Positions 7,070 to 15,687 of a stretch of 43,845 bases of DNA are shown here, in pieces. Position numbers and translations under genes: made by a program. Origin of the DNA: Leyella stercorea (GTDB lineage: Bacteria > Bacteroidota > Bacteroidia > Bacteroidales > Bacteroidaceae); NCBI RefSeq assembly GCF_019052365.1, contig NZ_JAHQUY010000020.1, positions 1 to 43,845 on the forward strand, written 5' to 3'. Below the pieces are notes generated by a model, which was given only the letters and a program-made list of their open reading frames with translations, was not told the origin of the DNA and did not search any database. Position 1 is the stretch's first letter; each line of letters opens with the position of its first letter.

Positions 7070-7388
7070 AAATGACAGTTCGCAGAACGAATGTGTTCTT
7101 GCGGAAACAATGAGTTTTTTTTCATCCATTACTACTCGCGCGAGCGTAAGTATTGAAGCAGTCCTATTCAGTGTTTTTAGAACAGGAGTGTTGTCGTATT
7201 TACGTGTTTTTAAAACAATAATCTTACACCACATCTCCAACATATCTATATACGCTGATATAGTATAAGACGATAGTTCACGCTATCATACACTGGCTGT
7301 TCATGCTGTCATACACCCCAACCGGCAATATCGGTTATCTCAAAGAATTATAAAACCTAACTCTATAAACTATAAACAATCTAACTTT
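7070..7388 (+). promoter_or_regulatory. Structured aconitase-operon leader (shared element, copy B)
   Basis: This leader repeats the architecture of the citD leader. Hairpin 1 is CGCAGAAC (7081-7088) with GTTC-U-TGCG (7095-7103, one bulged base). The block at 7130-7153 is identical to 1258-1281 at 23 of 24 positions. Stem 2 is CGTAAGTAT (7145-7153) with GTATTTACG (7196-7204). It encloses an inner hairpin CCT-A-TTC/GAA-C-AGG whose sequence differs from copy A. Downstream are a hairpin GATAG/CTATC (about 7272-7287), hairpin ACCG/CGGT (7321-7324, 7332-7335) and TCTCAAAGAAT (7338-7348), 40 bases before the start codon. Conserved pairing with changed sequence argues for an RNA structure. Confidence 0.62.
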
Positions 7389-9626
7389 ATGGTAGAAGTA
7401 ATCAATCATGGAGTTTACCTCCTTAACGGCAATGAAATCGTAAACGAGTGTCAGACCCTTACCCCGGAGCAGGCACGCGAGAACACTATCACCTACGGCA
7501 TCCTCCGCTCTCACGACGTGGACGGCTCGAAGGGAAAGAAGATGCGCATCCGCTTCGACGCAATGATGTCACACGACATCACATACGTTGGAATCATTCA
7601 GACAGCACGCGCAAGCGGTCTGCAAGAGTTCCCATTGCCTTACGCTATGACAAACTGCCACAACTCGCTCTGTGCAGTAGGCGGCACTATCAATGAGGAC
7701 GACCACGTATTCGGTCTGTCAGCAGCTAAGAAGTACGGCGGCATCTACGTTCCTGCCAACCAGGCTGTCATCCACCAGTATGCTCGCGAGATGATGGTGA
7801 AGTGCGGCAACATGATTCTCGGTTCCGACTCTCACACACGCTACGGTTCGCTCGGTAATATGGGCGTTGGCGAAGGCGGCGGCGAGCTCGTGAAGCAGTT
7901 GCTCAAGAACACATGGGACATCAACGCACCGGAAGTGGTGCTCGTATGGCTCGAGGGCAAGCCCAAGAAGGGCGTAGGTCCGCACGACGTGGCTATCTCT
8001 CTCGTTAAGGCTACATTCGAGAGCGGCGTTGTGAAGAACAAGGTGCTCGAGTTCGCAGGTCCTGGCGTTAAGGAGTTGCCTATCGACTTCCGTAACGGTA
8101 TCGACATCATGACTACCGAGACCACTTGCTTGAGCTCTATCTGGGTTACAGACGAAGAGGTGAAGCACCATTACGACATACACGAGCGTCCGCAGGACTT
8201 CAAGGAACTGAAGCCGGGCGACGTAGCTTACTACGATATGATGATTCGCATCGACCTTTCTTCTCAGGAGGCGATGATCGCTCTGCCGTTCCACCCGTCG
8301 AACGCAGTTACTATCCACGAGCTTCAGGCCGACCCGGTGGGCATCCTCACACGCATCGAGGAAGACGCCAAGAAGCGTTTCGGCGACAAGGTGGACGTGC
8401 ACCTCGTTGACAAGGTTGTCGACGGCAAGGTATACGCCGACCAGGGTATCATCGCAGGCTGCTCGGGCGGTACATACGACAACCTCGCAGAGGCTGGCGC
8501 TATCCTTAAGGGCAAGAGCATCGGCAACGACTACTTCACAGCTTCGGCTTATCCGCAGTCGACACCGGTATCAATGGCTGTAACACGCGAAGGCATCACA
8601 GCCGACCTCATCGAGGCGGGCGTTGTTATGAAGCCGGCATTCTGCGGTCCGTGCTTCGGCGCAGGCGACGTTCCGTCTAACAACGGTCTGTCTATCCGCC
8701 ACACCACACGCAACTTCCCCAACCGCGAGGGTTCTAAGCCTGGTCAGGGTCAGCTCTCTCTCGTTGCGCTTATGGACGCACGCTCTATCGCTGCTACAGC
8801 AGCCAACGGTGGCGTGATTACGGCTGCGACAGACGTAGAGTACGAGAACACTCACAAGCCATACGTTTACGACGACAAGATATACAAGTGCCGCGTATAC
8901 AACGGCTACGGCAGACCGCGTCCTGAGACAGAGCTTCGCTACGGTCCGAACATCAAGGACTGGCCTACAATGTATCCGATGCAGGAGAACATGTTGCTCG
9001 AGTTGGCAGCTGTTATCCACGACCCGGTTACAACTACCGACGAGCTTATCCCGTCTGGCGAGACAAGTTCTTACCGTTCTAACCCGTTGAAGCTTTCTGA
9101 GTTCGCCCTCTCTCGCCGCGTGCCTGAGTACGTTGGTCTGAGCAAGGAGATTCAGAAGCAGGACCTCGCACGCCGTGCAGGTGAGGTGAGCGCAAACATC
9201 GCAGAGGCTCTCGCAAAGGTAGGCGCAAAGGCTGAGGAGACATCGTTCGGCTCATGCGTATTCGCCAACCGTCCTGGCGACGGCTCGGCTCGCGAGCAGG
9301 CTGCTTCTTGCCAGAAGGTGCTCGGCGGCGACGCTAACGTTTGCTACGAGTACGCTACAAAGCGCTACCGTTCTAACTGTATCAACTGGGGTATCGTGCC
9401 GTTCACCATCGCCAAGGACGTTGAGTTTAACTTCGAGCCGGGCGACAAGCTCTTCGTGCCGGGCATCCACGAGGCTATCCTCGCTGGCAAGGAGGAGATC
9501 GACGCGCAGGTTATCGCACGCGACGGCGTTAAGCCTATACACCTCTTCTTCCAGAACCTCACCGCCGACGAGCGTCAGATTCTGGCAGACGGCTGCTTGA
9601 TGAACTATTATAAGAACAAGAAATAA
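7389..9626 (+). CDS. Aconitase-family hydratase (YbhJ-like), probable aconitate hydratase
   Basis: A 745-residue aconitase-superfamily enzyme expected to isomerise citrate and isocitrate through a [4Fe-4S] cluster in the cytosol. Likely cluster ligands are Cys358 in AGCSGGTYDN and Cys419 and Cys422 in FCGPCFGAG. Other aconitase marks are ILGSDSHTRYGSLGNMGVGEGGGE near residue 145, split here by convention into SDSHTRYG and GVGEGGGE, and the C-terminal swivel domain with FANRPGDGSAREQAA. Overall sequence and length resemble the E. coli YbhJ branch more than classical AcnA or AcnB, so substrate is inferred from the neighbouring icd gene, 20 bases downstream. It is probably the first gene of a two-gene operon behind the shared leader. 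Confidence 0.85.
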   Translation: MVEVINHGVYLLNGNEIVNECQTLTPEQARENTITYGILRSHDVDGSKGKKMRIRFDAMMSHDITYVGIIQTARASGLQEFPLPYAMTNCHNSLCAVGGTINEDDHVFGLSAAKKYGGIYVPANQAVIHQYAREMMVKCGNMILGSDSHTRYGSLGNMGVGEGGGELVKQLLKNTWDINAPEVVLVWLEGKPKKGVGPHDVAISLVKATFESGVVKNKVLEFAGPGVKELPIDFRNGIDIMTTETTCLSSIWVTDEEVKHHYDIHERPQDFKELKPGDVAYYDMMIRIDLSSQEAMIALPFHPSNAVTIHELQADPVGILTRIEEDAKKRFGDKVDVHLVDKVVDGKVYADQGIIAGCSGGTYDNLAEAGAILKGKSIGNDYFTASAYPQSTPVSMAVTREGITADLIEAGVVMKPAFCGPCFGAGDVPSNNGLSIRHTTRNFPNREGSKPGQGQLSLVALMDARSIAATAANGGVITAATDVEYENTHKPYVYDDKIYKCRVYNGYGRPRPETELRYGPNIKDWPTMYPMQENMLLELAAVIHDPVTTTDELIPSGETSSYRSNPLKLSEFALSRRVPEYVGLSKEIQKQDLARRAGEVSANIAEALAKVGAKAEETSFGSCVFANRPGDGSAREQAASCQKVLGGDANVCYEYATKRYRSNCINWGIVPFTIAKDVEFNFEPGDKLFVPGIHEAILAGKEEIDAQVIARDGVKPIHLFFQNLTADERQILADGCLMNYYKNKK

Positions 9627-9646
9627 ACTCTTAAATCCAAATAACT

Positions 9647-10858
9647 ATGACCGAAAAAATTCAGATGACCACTCCACTCGTAGAGATGGATGGCGACGAG
9701 ATGACCCGTATTTTGTGGCAGATGATCAAGGATGAGCTTATCCTTCCGTTCGTTGACCTCAAGACAGAGTATTACGACTTGGGACTCGTTAAGCGCGACG
9801 AGACCGGCGACCAGATAACAAAGGACGCAGCTGAGGCTACAAAGCGCCTGGGCGTAGCCGTTAAGTGTGCTACCATCACACCTAACCACCAGCGCATGGA
9901 CGAGTACAAGCTCCATCAGATGTGGAAGAGCCCGAACGGCACTATCCGCTCTATCCTTGACGGCACCGTATTCCGCACACCTATCACTATCCCGAGTATC
10001 CATCCTGCAGTGAAGAACTGGGAGAAGCCTATCACGATCGCTCGTCACGCTTACGGCGACGTTTACAAGAGCGTTGAGATCCGTGCCGACGAGCCGGGCG
10101 TAGCTAAGCTCGTCTTCGACGGCGAGAGCGGCAAGCACGAGGAGGTTGTGGTTCACACATTCAAGGGCGCTGGCGTGCTCCAGGCAATGCACAACACCGA
10201 CAAGTCGATTCGTTCGTTCGCACACTCTTGCTTCAAGTTCGCGCTCGACACCAACCAGAGCCTCTGGTTCTCTACAAAGGACACCATCTCTAAGAAGTAC
10301 GACGCACAGTTCAAGATTATCTTCTACGAGGTATTCGAGGAGTACAAGGAGGAGTTCGAGAAGCGCGGCTTAGAGTTCTTCTACACTCTCATCGACGACG
10401 CTGTAGCACGCGTTATCCGCTCTAAGGGCGGCTTTATCTGGGCTTGCAAGAACTACGACGGCGACGTTATGTCCGACATGGTTTCTACCGCATTCGGCTC
10501 GTTGGCAATGATGACTTCTGTGCTCGTTTCGCCGGACGGCAAGTACGAGTACGAAGCTGCTCACGGCACCGTTACACGCCACTACTACAAGTATCTGAAG
10601 GGCGAAGAGACATCTACCAACCCGATGGCTACTATCTTCGCTTGGAGCGGCGCTCTGCGCAAGCGCGGCGAGATGGACAACCTGCCCGAACTCGTACGCT
10701 ACGCTGACGCTCTCGAGGCTGCTTGCTTCGACACTCTCAACGAGGGTATCGTAACGAAGGACCTCGCTGGTCTTATGGAAGGCGTTACTCCGCAGACAAA
10801 GAACTCTGCAGGCTTCATCGCTGCCATCCGCGAGCGCTTGGAGAAGAAGCTGGCATAA
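9647..10858 (+). CDS. icd: NADP-dependent isocitrate dehydrogenase, eukaryotic-type
   Basis: A 403-residue homodimeric type II isocitrate dehydrogenase that oxidatively decarboxylates isocitrate to 2-oxoglutarate with NADP. It resembles eukaryotic IDH1/IDH2 rather than E. coli Icd: PLVEMDGDEMTRILW (residues 10-24), KCATITPNHQRM, the substrate loop KSPNGTIRSILDGTVFR, ARHAYGDVYKS, NYDGDVMSDMVSTAFGSLA with metal-binding aspartates, and AAHGTVTRHY in the cofactor-binding region. Its length of just over 400 residues is normal for this class. It follows the aconitase gene by 20 bases and probably supplies 2-oxoglutarate for glutamate synthesis. No gene for citrate synthase lies in the window. Confidence 0.95.
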   Translation: MTEKIQMTTPLVEMDGDEMTRILWQMIKDELILPFVDLKTEYYDLGLVKRDETGDQITKDAAEATKRLGVAVKCATITPNHQRMDEYKLHQMWKSPNGTIRSILDGTVFRTPITIPSIHPAVKNWEKPITIARHAYGDVYKSVEIRADEPGVAKLVFDGESGKHEEVVVHTFKGAGVLQAMHNTDKSIRSFAHSCFKFALDTNQSLWFSTKDTISKKYDAQFKIIFYEVFEEYKEEFEKRGLEFFYTLIDDAVARVIRSKGGFIWACKNYDGDVMSDMVSTAFGSLAMMTSVLVSPDGKYEYEAAHGTVTRHYYKYLKGEETSTNPMATIFAWSGALRKRGEMDNLPELVRYADALEAACFDTLNEGIVTKDLAGLMEGVTPQTKNSAGFIAAIRERLEKKLA

Positions 10859-10976
10859 TTCGTACTGAACAAGCAGGTTGAACCGCTTTTACAATTATGT
10901 TCTACTTCGGATTAACCGGACTTAAAATATTACACTAAACAACGGATCAACCGAGCTTAGAATATTATACAGAAAC

Positions 10977-11045
10977 AACGGATTAACCGGATTGAACGGA
11001 TTTTCTTCATTGAGTAAAGAATCCGCTTAATCCTGTTAATCCGTT
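10977..11045. repeat. Long hairpin repeat, AACGGATTAA family, copy 1
   Basis: A 26-base left arm (10977-11002) beginning AACGGATTAACCGGATT pairs with a right arm (11020-11045) ending TTAATCCGTT, with a few mismatches. The loop contains TTCTTCATTG. Related hairpins occur at 29541-29608 and 34455-34520. Upstream, 10859-10976 holds fragments of the same motif (CAACGGATCAACCGAGCTTAG). The flank TTTCTACGCACC recurs inverted before copy 2. Confidence 0.75.
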
Positions 11046-11106
11046 GTTCGTTTCTACGCACCAAGTCTGTGCTTCTCATCACTACAAATACTACAGTTTG
11101 TAAGTT

Positions 11107-11148
11107 AAAGACTATTGCTATTCGATAAAACAGACAGCAATAGTCTTT
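11107..11148. terminator. 13-bp hairpin with T-rich tail
   Basis: AAAGACTATTGCT (11107-11119) pairs perfectly with AGCAATAGTCTTT (11136-11148) around a 16-base loop and is followed by TATATCTT. It has the shape of an intrinsic terminator but lies about 250 bases after icd. It could end icd transcription or belong to a repeat remnant. Confidence 0.5.
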
Positions 11149-11170
11149 TATATCTTCGCAGTAAAACCTC

Positions 11171-11266
11171 ACGAAAAGTCATCGTCACCCGAACGGAATC
11201 CGATCGGACGGCGGACGGAAACCGATCAGACGGCGAACGGAATCCGATCGGACGGCGGACGGAAAC
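11171..11266. repeat. 22-bp tandem repeat array with CCGATCGG dyad, copy 1
   Basis: After the lead ACGAAAAGTCATCGT (11171-11185) come three full 22-base units (11191-11212, 11213-11234, 11235-11256) and a partial fourth. Each unit has the form GRACGGAAWCCGATCRGACG plus GC, centred on CCGATCGG or CCGATCAG. A second array with the same lead lies at 20865-20982. The period is not a multiple of three, so translation through it shifts frame and it is not coding. Confidence 0.8.
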
Positions 11267-11324
11267 GGTGAGAAAAGTTTACCTGACAAGCAATAGTTAA
11301 AAACCAACATTTCATTGATATTTG

Positions 11325-11355
11325 TTTGCTGTTTCGCCAATTCTTTGTACATTTG
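11325..11355 (+). promoter_or_regulatory. Predicted promoter of the secreted-protein genes
   Basis: TTTG (11325-11328) and TACATTTG (11348-11355) are separated by 19 bases, an excellent match to the Bacteroidota promoter. The transcript would begin near 11363, which rules out the earlier in-frame ATG at 11322 as a start and supports 11415. Confidence 0.75.
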
Positions 11356-11414
11356 CCACAAGTCACGCTGTTAGACTAACAGAACGTGGCACAACCATTA
11401 AAAAAACCATCGTA

Positions 11415-13079
11415 ATGAAACACAGGTTAATCGCACTGGGTCTGCTGGCATCTGCCGTAGGACTCGCACAAGCACAAAGCACCCGTCAGTTGTATCTTGT
11501 GAAAGGCAAGAAAGTTGTAGCTACATTCCCCGCTTCGGACGTCGACTTCATTACGTTCGACGGCACACAGCAGTTCTACCTGCCTATCACGCTGAAGCAG
11601 GGCAAGGGCACAACCATCGTGATGTACAACGCGAGCGACGACTGGGACAAGGACCCGGCGGAGCGAAAGTTCGACCAGCTTGCCGGACAGCCTGTGAAAT
11701 TCGTGTGGTATAGCGACTACGGATTCGACGGCACGCTGAAGATTACGTCTGCCAGCGGCGACGACGTGCCCTACGAGTACGTCACCGACGACGAGGACTT
11801 CGGCACGTGCTGGCTCTGCATCATGCCGGCGGAGCCGATAACCATAGAGACCGTGGGCAAGGAGAAGACTACGTTCGCAGGTCGCGCCTTCGTGGGCGAC
11901 TATAAGGGCTTCCCCATCTCGGTCGGCACAAACGGCGTGCTGCAGAGCGCAGAGCCTACGCTCAGCCTCAACCTCGCAGCCAACTCGTCGTTCCACGCTA
12001 CGGTGAGCGGAGAGAAGACTTTCGGCGGATGCTACACGTTCGACGACGCCACAAACCGATTCTCTTACGACGACACGTACAGCGCCGACGTGTGGGGACG
12101 CCGCACGTACGGCGTCTCGGGCAAGTGGTTTGAGGGCGGCGACGCGCTCGTGGTGGTGAACGACCTTAACAACGACAAGCCCGACAACAATCGCTACTAC
12201 TTCGCAAGCACCGCCGACTGCTCATACACGGCTGCCGCAAGCGACTCGTACGGCTCGCGCTACCTCCTGGAACTGCTCGAAGGCGCCGCACGACGCTGGT
12301 ATTACTACGACCGTCTCTCTAACTCTATCGAGCCAGTGAGCCTCAGTTTCTCTAATGGCGCATCGGTAGCCGACGCCGCCGACGCTCTCGTGAGTAACGC
12401 TGCAGGCGAGACGCTGTTCCGCTACACACGCGCTTCAGAGACTGCCCAGCCACAGTTCGTGATGAAGGGCAAGGAGGCAGGCACGTTCCTGCCCGAAAGC
12501 GGCACGGGCGACGCTCTGGTGCTCGACGGATTCGGCAACGCCACATACGGCGCCGTGAAGGGCACGTACACATACGAGAACGGCGTGGTGAAGATGAAGC
12601 CCACGACGGGCAGCGAGATGACGTTCCTCGTAGACCTCACAACGATGAAATACTCTACTTCGGCTGCGGCTGAATGGGACGGCGCCGAGAACTTCGCAGC
12701 GCCAGTCAACGGCACGTACGACTCGAACACTATGTCGATGGGTATGTTCGCTCTGCAGTTCAACCACAACTATGCGGGCAAGGAGGCGAAAGGCTCTGTG
12801 AAGGTGCAGGTGACGCTGACCAGCGATATGTACGAGACGAAGGAGATAATAGCCAGCACCGCATCGTACACATACGATGCTACGGCTAAGCAGATTACCG
12901 TTTCGGGCGTACTCGCAGGCACAGCAGACGGCAGAAGCAGCGAGCGCGTGAGCATCGTGTTCGACGTGAACGACGCAAAGACTCAGCTCACATGCAACGA
13001 AGACAAGCTGCTGCGCGCCGTTTCGGGCGGCGACACACGCTACATCAACCTCAAGGGTCTGACGCTGCAGGCACGCTGA
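11415..13079 (+). CDS. Secreted protein of unknown function
   Basis: A 554-residue protein with a clear signal peptide (MKHRLIALGLLASAVGLAQA, cleavage after residue 20). The mature N terminus has TRQLYLVKGKKVVATFPASD followed by VDFITFDG, a pattern common in Bacteroidales surface or secreted proteins. The rest is rich in Asp, Gly, Ser, Thr and aromatic residues with alternating beta-like stretches and no catalytic motif I recognise. No C-terminal sorting domain is seen. The promoter position supports this start. It is followed 40 bases later by another short secreted protein, so the two probably share a transcript. Confidence 0.75.
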   Translation: MKHRLIALGLLASAVGLAQAQSTRQLYLVKGKKVVATFPASDVDFITFDGTQQFYLPITLKQGKGTTIVMYNASDDWDKDPAERKFDQLAGQPVKFVWYSDYGFDGTLKITSASGDDVPYEYVTDDEDFGTCWLCIMPAEPITIETVGKEKTTFAGRAFVGDYKGFPISVGTNGVLQSAEPTLSLNLAANSSFHATVSGEKTFGGCYTFDDATNRFSYDDTYSADVWGRRTYGVSGKWFEGGDALVVVNDLNNDKPDNNRYYFASTADCSYTAAASDSYGSRYLLELLEGAARRWYYYDRLSNSIEPVSLSFSNGASVADAADALVSNAAGETLFRYTRASETAQPQFVMKGKEAGTFLPESGTGDALVLDGFGNATYGAVKGTYTYENGVVKMKPTTGSEMTFLVDLTTMKYSTSAAAEWDGAENFAAPVNGTYDSNTMSMGMFALQFNHNYAGKEAKGSVKVQVTLTSDMYETKEIIASTASYTYDATAKQITVSGVLAGTADGRSSERVSIVFDVNDAKTQLTCNEDKLLRAVSGGDTRYINLKGLTLQAR

Positions 13080-13119
13080 TGCCCCACTACATCACAAACA
13101 GTAAGAGAAAGGATACATT

Positions 13120-13596
13120 ATGAGAACAAGAATAATTGCTATACTCGCTCTGCTCGCCACGGCTCTCGGCACGCACGCCGACGATGTGGTGACGGTGGTG
13201 ACGCAGAACGGACAGAAGTCGTACTCTATGGACAAGCTGGCGCGCATCGAACTGGGCGAAGACGACCTCGTGGTGGTCGGTTCCGACGAGAAAGGCACGA
13301 CGTACGCCTTCGACAAGGTACAGAAAATTCTGATTTCGCTCAACACGACGGCGCTTAACGACGCCACAGCCGACAGCAAGCCCACGCTCAAGCTCACCGT
13401 CTCTACAGACGGCGCAGAAATGAGCTTCAACGGATGGGACAGCAACATCGCAGCCCCACTCTATGTCTACGACGCAGGCGGCAGAAGCGTGCTCCATCGC
13501 GAGGCGTGGCGCGGCGAGACCGTGAGCATATCGGCGCTCGCTAAGGGCGTGTACGTGGTGAAAGCCGGTGAGCACACCGCGAAGTTCAGGAAGTAA
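13120..13596 (+). CDS. Short secreted protein with a C-terminal sorting-like domain
   Basis: A 158-residue protein with an N-terminal signal peptide (MRTRIIAILALLATALGTHA). Its N-terminal part repeats the pattern of the preceding protein (VVTQNGQKSYSMDKLARIEL). The last 50 residues (PLYVYDAGGRSVLHREAW, then VSISALAKGVYVVKAG and HTAKFRK) resemble type IX secretion C-terminal sorting domains, which end in GVYxVK...KxxK-type strands. Almost nothing lies between signal and tail apart from about 80 residues, so cargo function is unknown. The match to a sorting domain is by eye and tentative. Confidence 0.7.
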   Translation: MRTRIIAILALLATALGTHADDVVTVVTQNGQKSYSMDKLARIELGEDDLVVVGSDEKGTTYAFDKVQKILISLNTTALNDATADSKPTLKLTVSTDGAEMSFNGWDSNIAAPLYVYDAGGRSVLHREAWRGETVSISALAKGVYVVKAGEHTAKFRK

Positions 13597-13608
13597 CAAC
13601 AAAAAAAC

Positions 13609-13704
13609 GTAGCGGAGGTCTCTGGCCTCCGCAGCATCCAACATAGTAAATAGCGAATATTAGCTATAGACTTGGTGCTGCGGAGGCCGGGAGACCTCCG
13701 CTAC
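13609..13704. repeat. Double-hairpin repeat, GTAGCGGAGG family, copy 1
   Basis: GTAGCGGAGGTCTCTGGCC at the left end and its inverted counterpart at the right end bracket about 40 AT-rich bases. Each arm also folds by itself (GCGGAGG with CCTCCGC). It lies between convergent genes, 13 bases after the secreted protein and 40 before the end of the helicase gene, so it may serve as a bidirectional terminator. Relatives are at 36081-36163 and, diverged, inside the M16 peptidase gene at 30453-30538. Confidence 0.82.
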
Positions 13705-13743
13705 TGTTATATAAAAACTATTTACTTCTTCTTTCTCGGCTCT

Positions 13744-15687
13744 TTACTTCTTCTTTCTCGGCTTGCGGCGTGCCCATCCTTCTTCAGAGAAGTCTGGCTC
13801 CTCGCCTTTGAGCTGAATGTCGGGGTTGTTGATGAACTGTCGCCAGTCGTCCTGGCGTCCGCTTTCGTAGCGCGAACCTCCGCGCTGACCACGCTGCGAA
13901 CGGTTGCGACCCTCCATCTCGTTGCGGCGCTTAGAGCGCTTCTCGTACGGATTGGCGTCGTTGGCAGCGTCCTTGCGGCGCGATGTACGACCACCATCAC
14001 GGTCGGAAGAACGGCGCGAGCCACGCTTTCCGTCGCCACTTGAAGCAGCAGCCGTGTCATCGGCGTCGTTGCAGCGCACGGTGCGGTTGCGGTAAGACGC
14101 TCCGTTCAGCGCACGCATCACCTTCTCGGCGTCCTGCTCCGGCACTTCGATATACGAAATGCGTGCAAGCAGATCGATATGTCCAACATCCTGGCGGCCA
14201 TGCACGTTGCGGTTGATGAACTGCATCACCTCACCAGGATAGAATCCGTCGTCTTTTCCCAGATTGATGAACAAACGGCGATAGCCTGCCTCCGGCGCAC
14301 GCTTCTCGCGCTTTCTGCCGTCGCGGCCCTCGCCGCGCTCCTTGCGGTCGCGTGTGGTAGAAGGCTTCACAATCTCCGGCGCGTTGGCGTAGTACTTCAG
14401 GAACTTGCCGAACTCCAGCGAAACGATCTTCTTCAGGATATCCTCCTTGTCAAAGTACTCGAAATGGCGGTTGATGTCCTCCATGAACGGAGCAATCTGC
14501 TCATCGTCCACATCCACCTTCTCTATCTCGTCGATGGCCTTGAAAAGCTGCTTAGAGCAAATCTCCTGCGGCGTAGGCAGCGTGCCGTCAACGAACTCCT
14601 TGCCTATCACGCGCTCCACCTCGCGAACACGTCCGCGCTCCTTGGTGTGGATGATAGAGATAGAGGTGCCCTTCTTGCCCGCACGACCCGTACGGCCAGA
14701 GCGGTGAGTGTAACTCTCTGTATCGCTCGGCATACCATAGTTGATGACGTGCGTGAGGTCGTCCACGTCCAGACCGCGCGCAGCCACGTCTGTAGCCACG
14801 AGCAGCTGCGTGATGTGCTGGCGGAACTTCTGCATAGTGATGTCGCGCTGCTGCTGCGAGAGGTCGCCGTGCAGCGGTTCGGCATTGTATCCGTCACGTA
14901 TGAGTTTGTCAGCCACCTCCTGCGTCTCAGCCTTTGTGCGGCAGAACACGATGCCGTAGATGCGCGGATAGAAGTCGACGATGCGCTTCAATGCGAGGTA
15001 CTTATCCTTGGCGTTCACCATATAGTAGATATGGTTGACATTCTCAGCGCCCTCGTTGCGCGAACCCACCACAATCTCCTTGTGGTCGTGCAGATAGTTG
15101 AGCGCAATCTTCTCAATCTCCTTGCTCATCGTAGCCGAGAAGAGCAGCGTGTTGCGGTCGGCAGGCACGTTGTCGAATATCTCGTTGATGCTGTCAGAGA
15201 AGCCCATGTTGAGCATCTCGTCAGCCTCGTCGAGCACAACGTTCTGCACGGCGTCGAGCTTGGCTGCTCCGCGGTGCATAAGGTCGATAAGACGGCCCGG
15301 TGTAGCCACGATAATCTGCGCGCCGTGCTTCAGCGCACGCATCTGGTCGACGATAGACGTACCGCCGTATACTGCTACAATGTTGATTCCTTTAATATAC
15401 TTAGAGAACGACTTCAGGTCGTCGGCTATCTGTAGGCAAAGCTCGCGTGTGGGCGAGATGACGATAGCCTGCGTAGTGCGGTCTGTTGGGTCGGTGCGCT
15501 GCAACAACGGAATGCCGAAAGCGGCTGTCTTGCCGGTTCCGGTCTGCGCAAGTGCGATAACATCGTTGCCGTTACCCAACAAAAACGGTATAACTTCCTC
15601 CTGAACCGGCATCGGATGTTCGAAGCCGAGTTCCTCGATGGCGCGGCGAATCTCTTCGCTTACGCCCAATTCTTCAAATGTCTTCAA
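13744..15687 (-). CDS. deaD: DEAD-box ATP-dependent RNA helicase (DeaD/CsdA-like)
   Basis: A 647-residue cytosolic RNA helicase expected to remodel rRNA and mRNA structures. It has the Q motif region (FEELGVSEEIRRAIEELGF), Walker A AQTGTGKT (residues 47-54), PTRELC, TPGRLIDL, DEADEML, SAT, and the second RecA domain with ATDVAARGLDVDD and HRSGRTGRAGKKG. A DbpA-type RNA-binding domain follows near 470-545 (RLFINLGKDDGFYPGEVMQF). The C-terminal 100 residues are arginine- and glycine-rich basic sequence typical of disordered RNA-binding tails. The gene is preceded by a leader of about 190 bases, as in many cold-responsive helicase genes. Function is secure; cold regulation is inference. Confidence 0.95.
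   Translation of the reverse strand: MKTFEELGVSEEIRRAIEELGFEHPMPVQEEVIPFLLGNGNDVIALAQTGTGKTAAFGIPLLQRTDPTDRTTQAIVISPTRELCLQIADDLKSFSKYIKGINIVAVYGGTSIVDQMRALKHGAQIIVATPGRLIDLMHRGAAKLDAVQNVVLDEADEMLNMGFSDSINEIFDNVPADRNTLLFSATMSKEIEKIALNYLHDHKEIVVGSRNEGAENVNHIYYMVNAKDKYLALKRIVDFYPRIYGIVFCRTKAETQEVADKLIRDGYNAEPLHGDLSQQQRDITMQKFRQHITQLLVATDVAARGLDVDDLTHVINYGMPSDTESYTHRSGRTGRAGKKGTSISIIHTKERGRVREVERVIGKEFVDGTLPTPQEICSKQLFKAIDEIEKVDVDDEQIAPFMEDINRHFEYFDKEDILKKIVSLEFGKFLKYYANAPEIVKPSTTRDRKERGEGRDGRKREKRAPEAGYRRLFINLGKDDGFYPGEVMQFINRNVHGRQDVGHIDLLARISYIEVPEQDAEKVMRALNGASYRNRTVRCNDADDTAAASSGDGKRGSRRSSDRDGGRTSRRKDAANDANPYEKRSKRRNEMEGRNRSQRGQRGGSRYESGRQDDWRQFINNPDIQLKGEEPDFSEEGWARRKPRKKK

Noticed and set aside
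7160..7185. CAGTGT in the inner hairpin of the aconitase leader as an iron-responsive element
   Set aside because: The five bases on either side of CAGTGT do not pair as an IRE requires, and copy A has CGGTGT; the likeness is probably chance.
11115..11300. Open frames across the 22-bp arrays (also 20832-21134)
   Set aside because: The repeat unit is not a multiple of three, the peptides are low-complexity, and no promoter or start context supports them.
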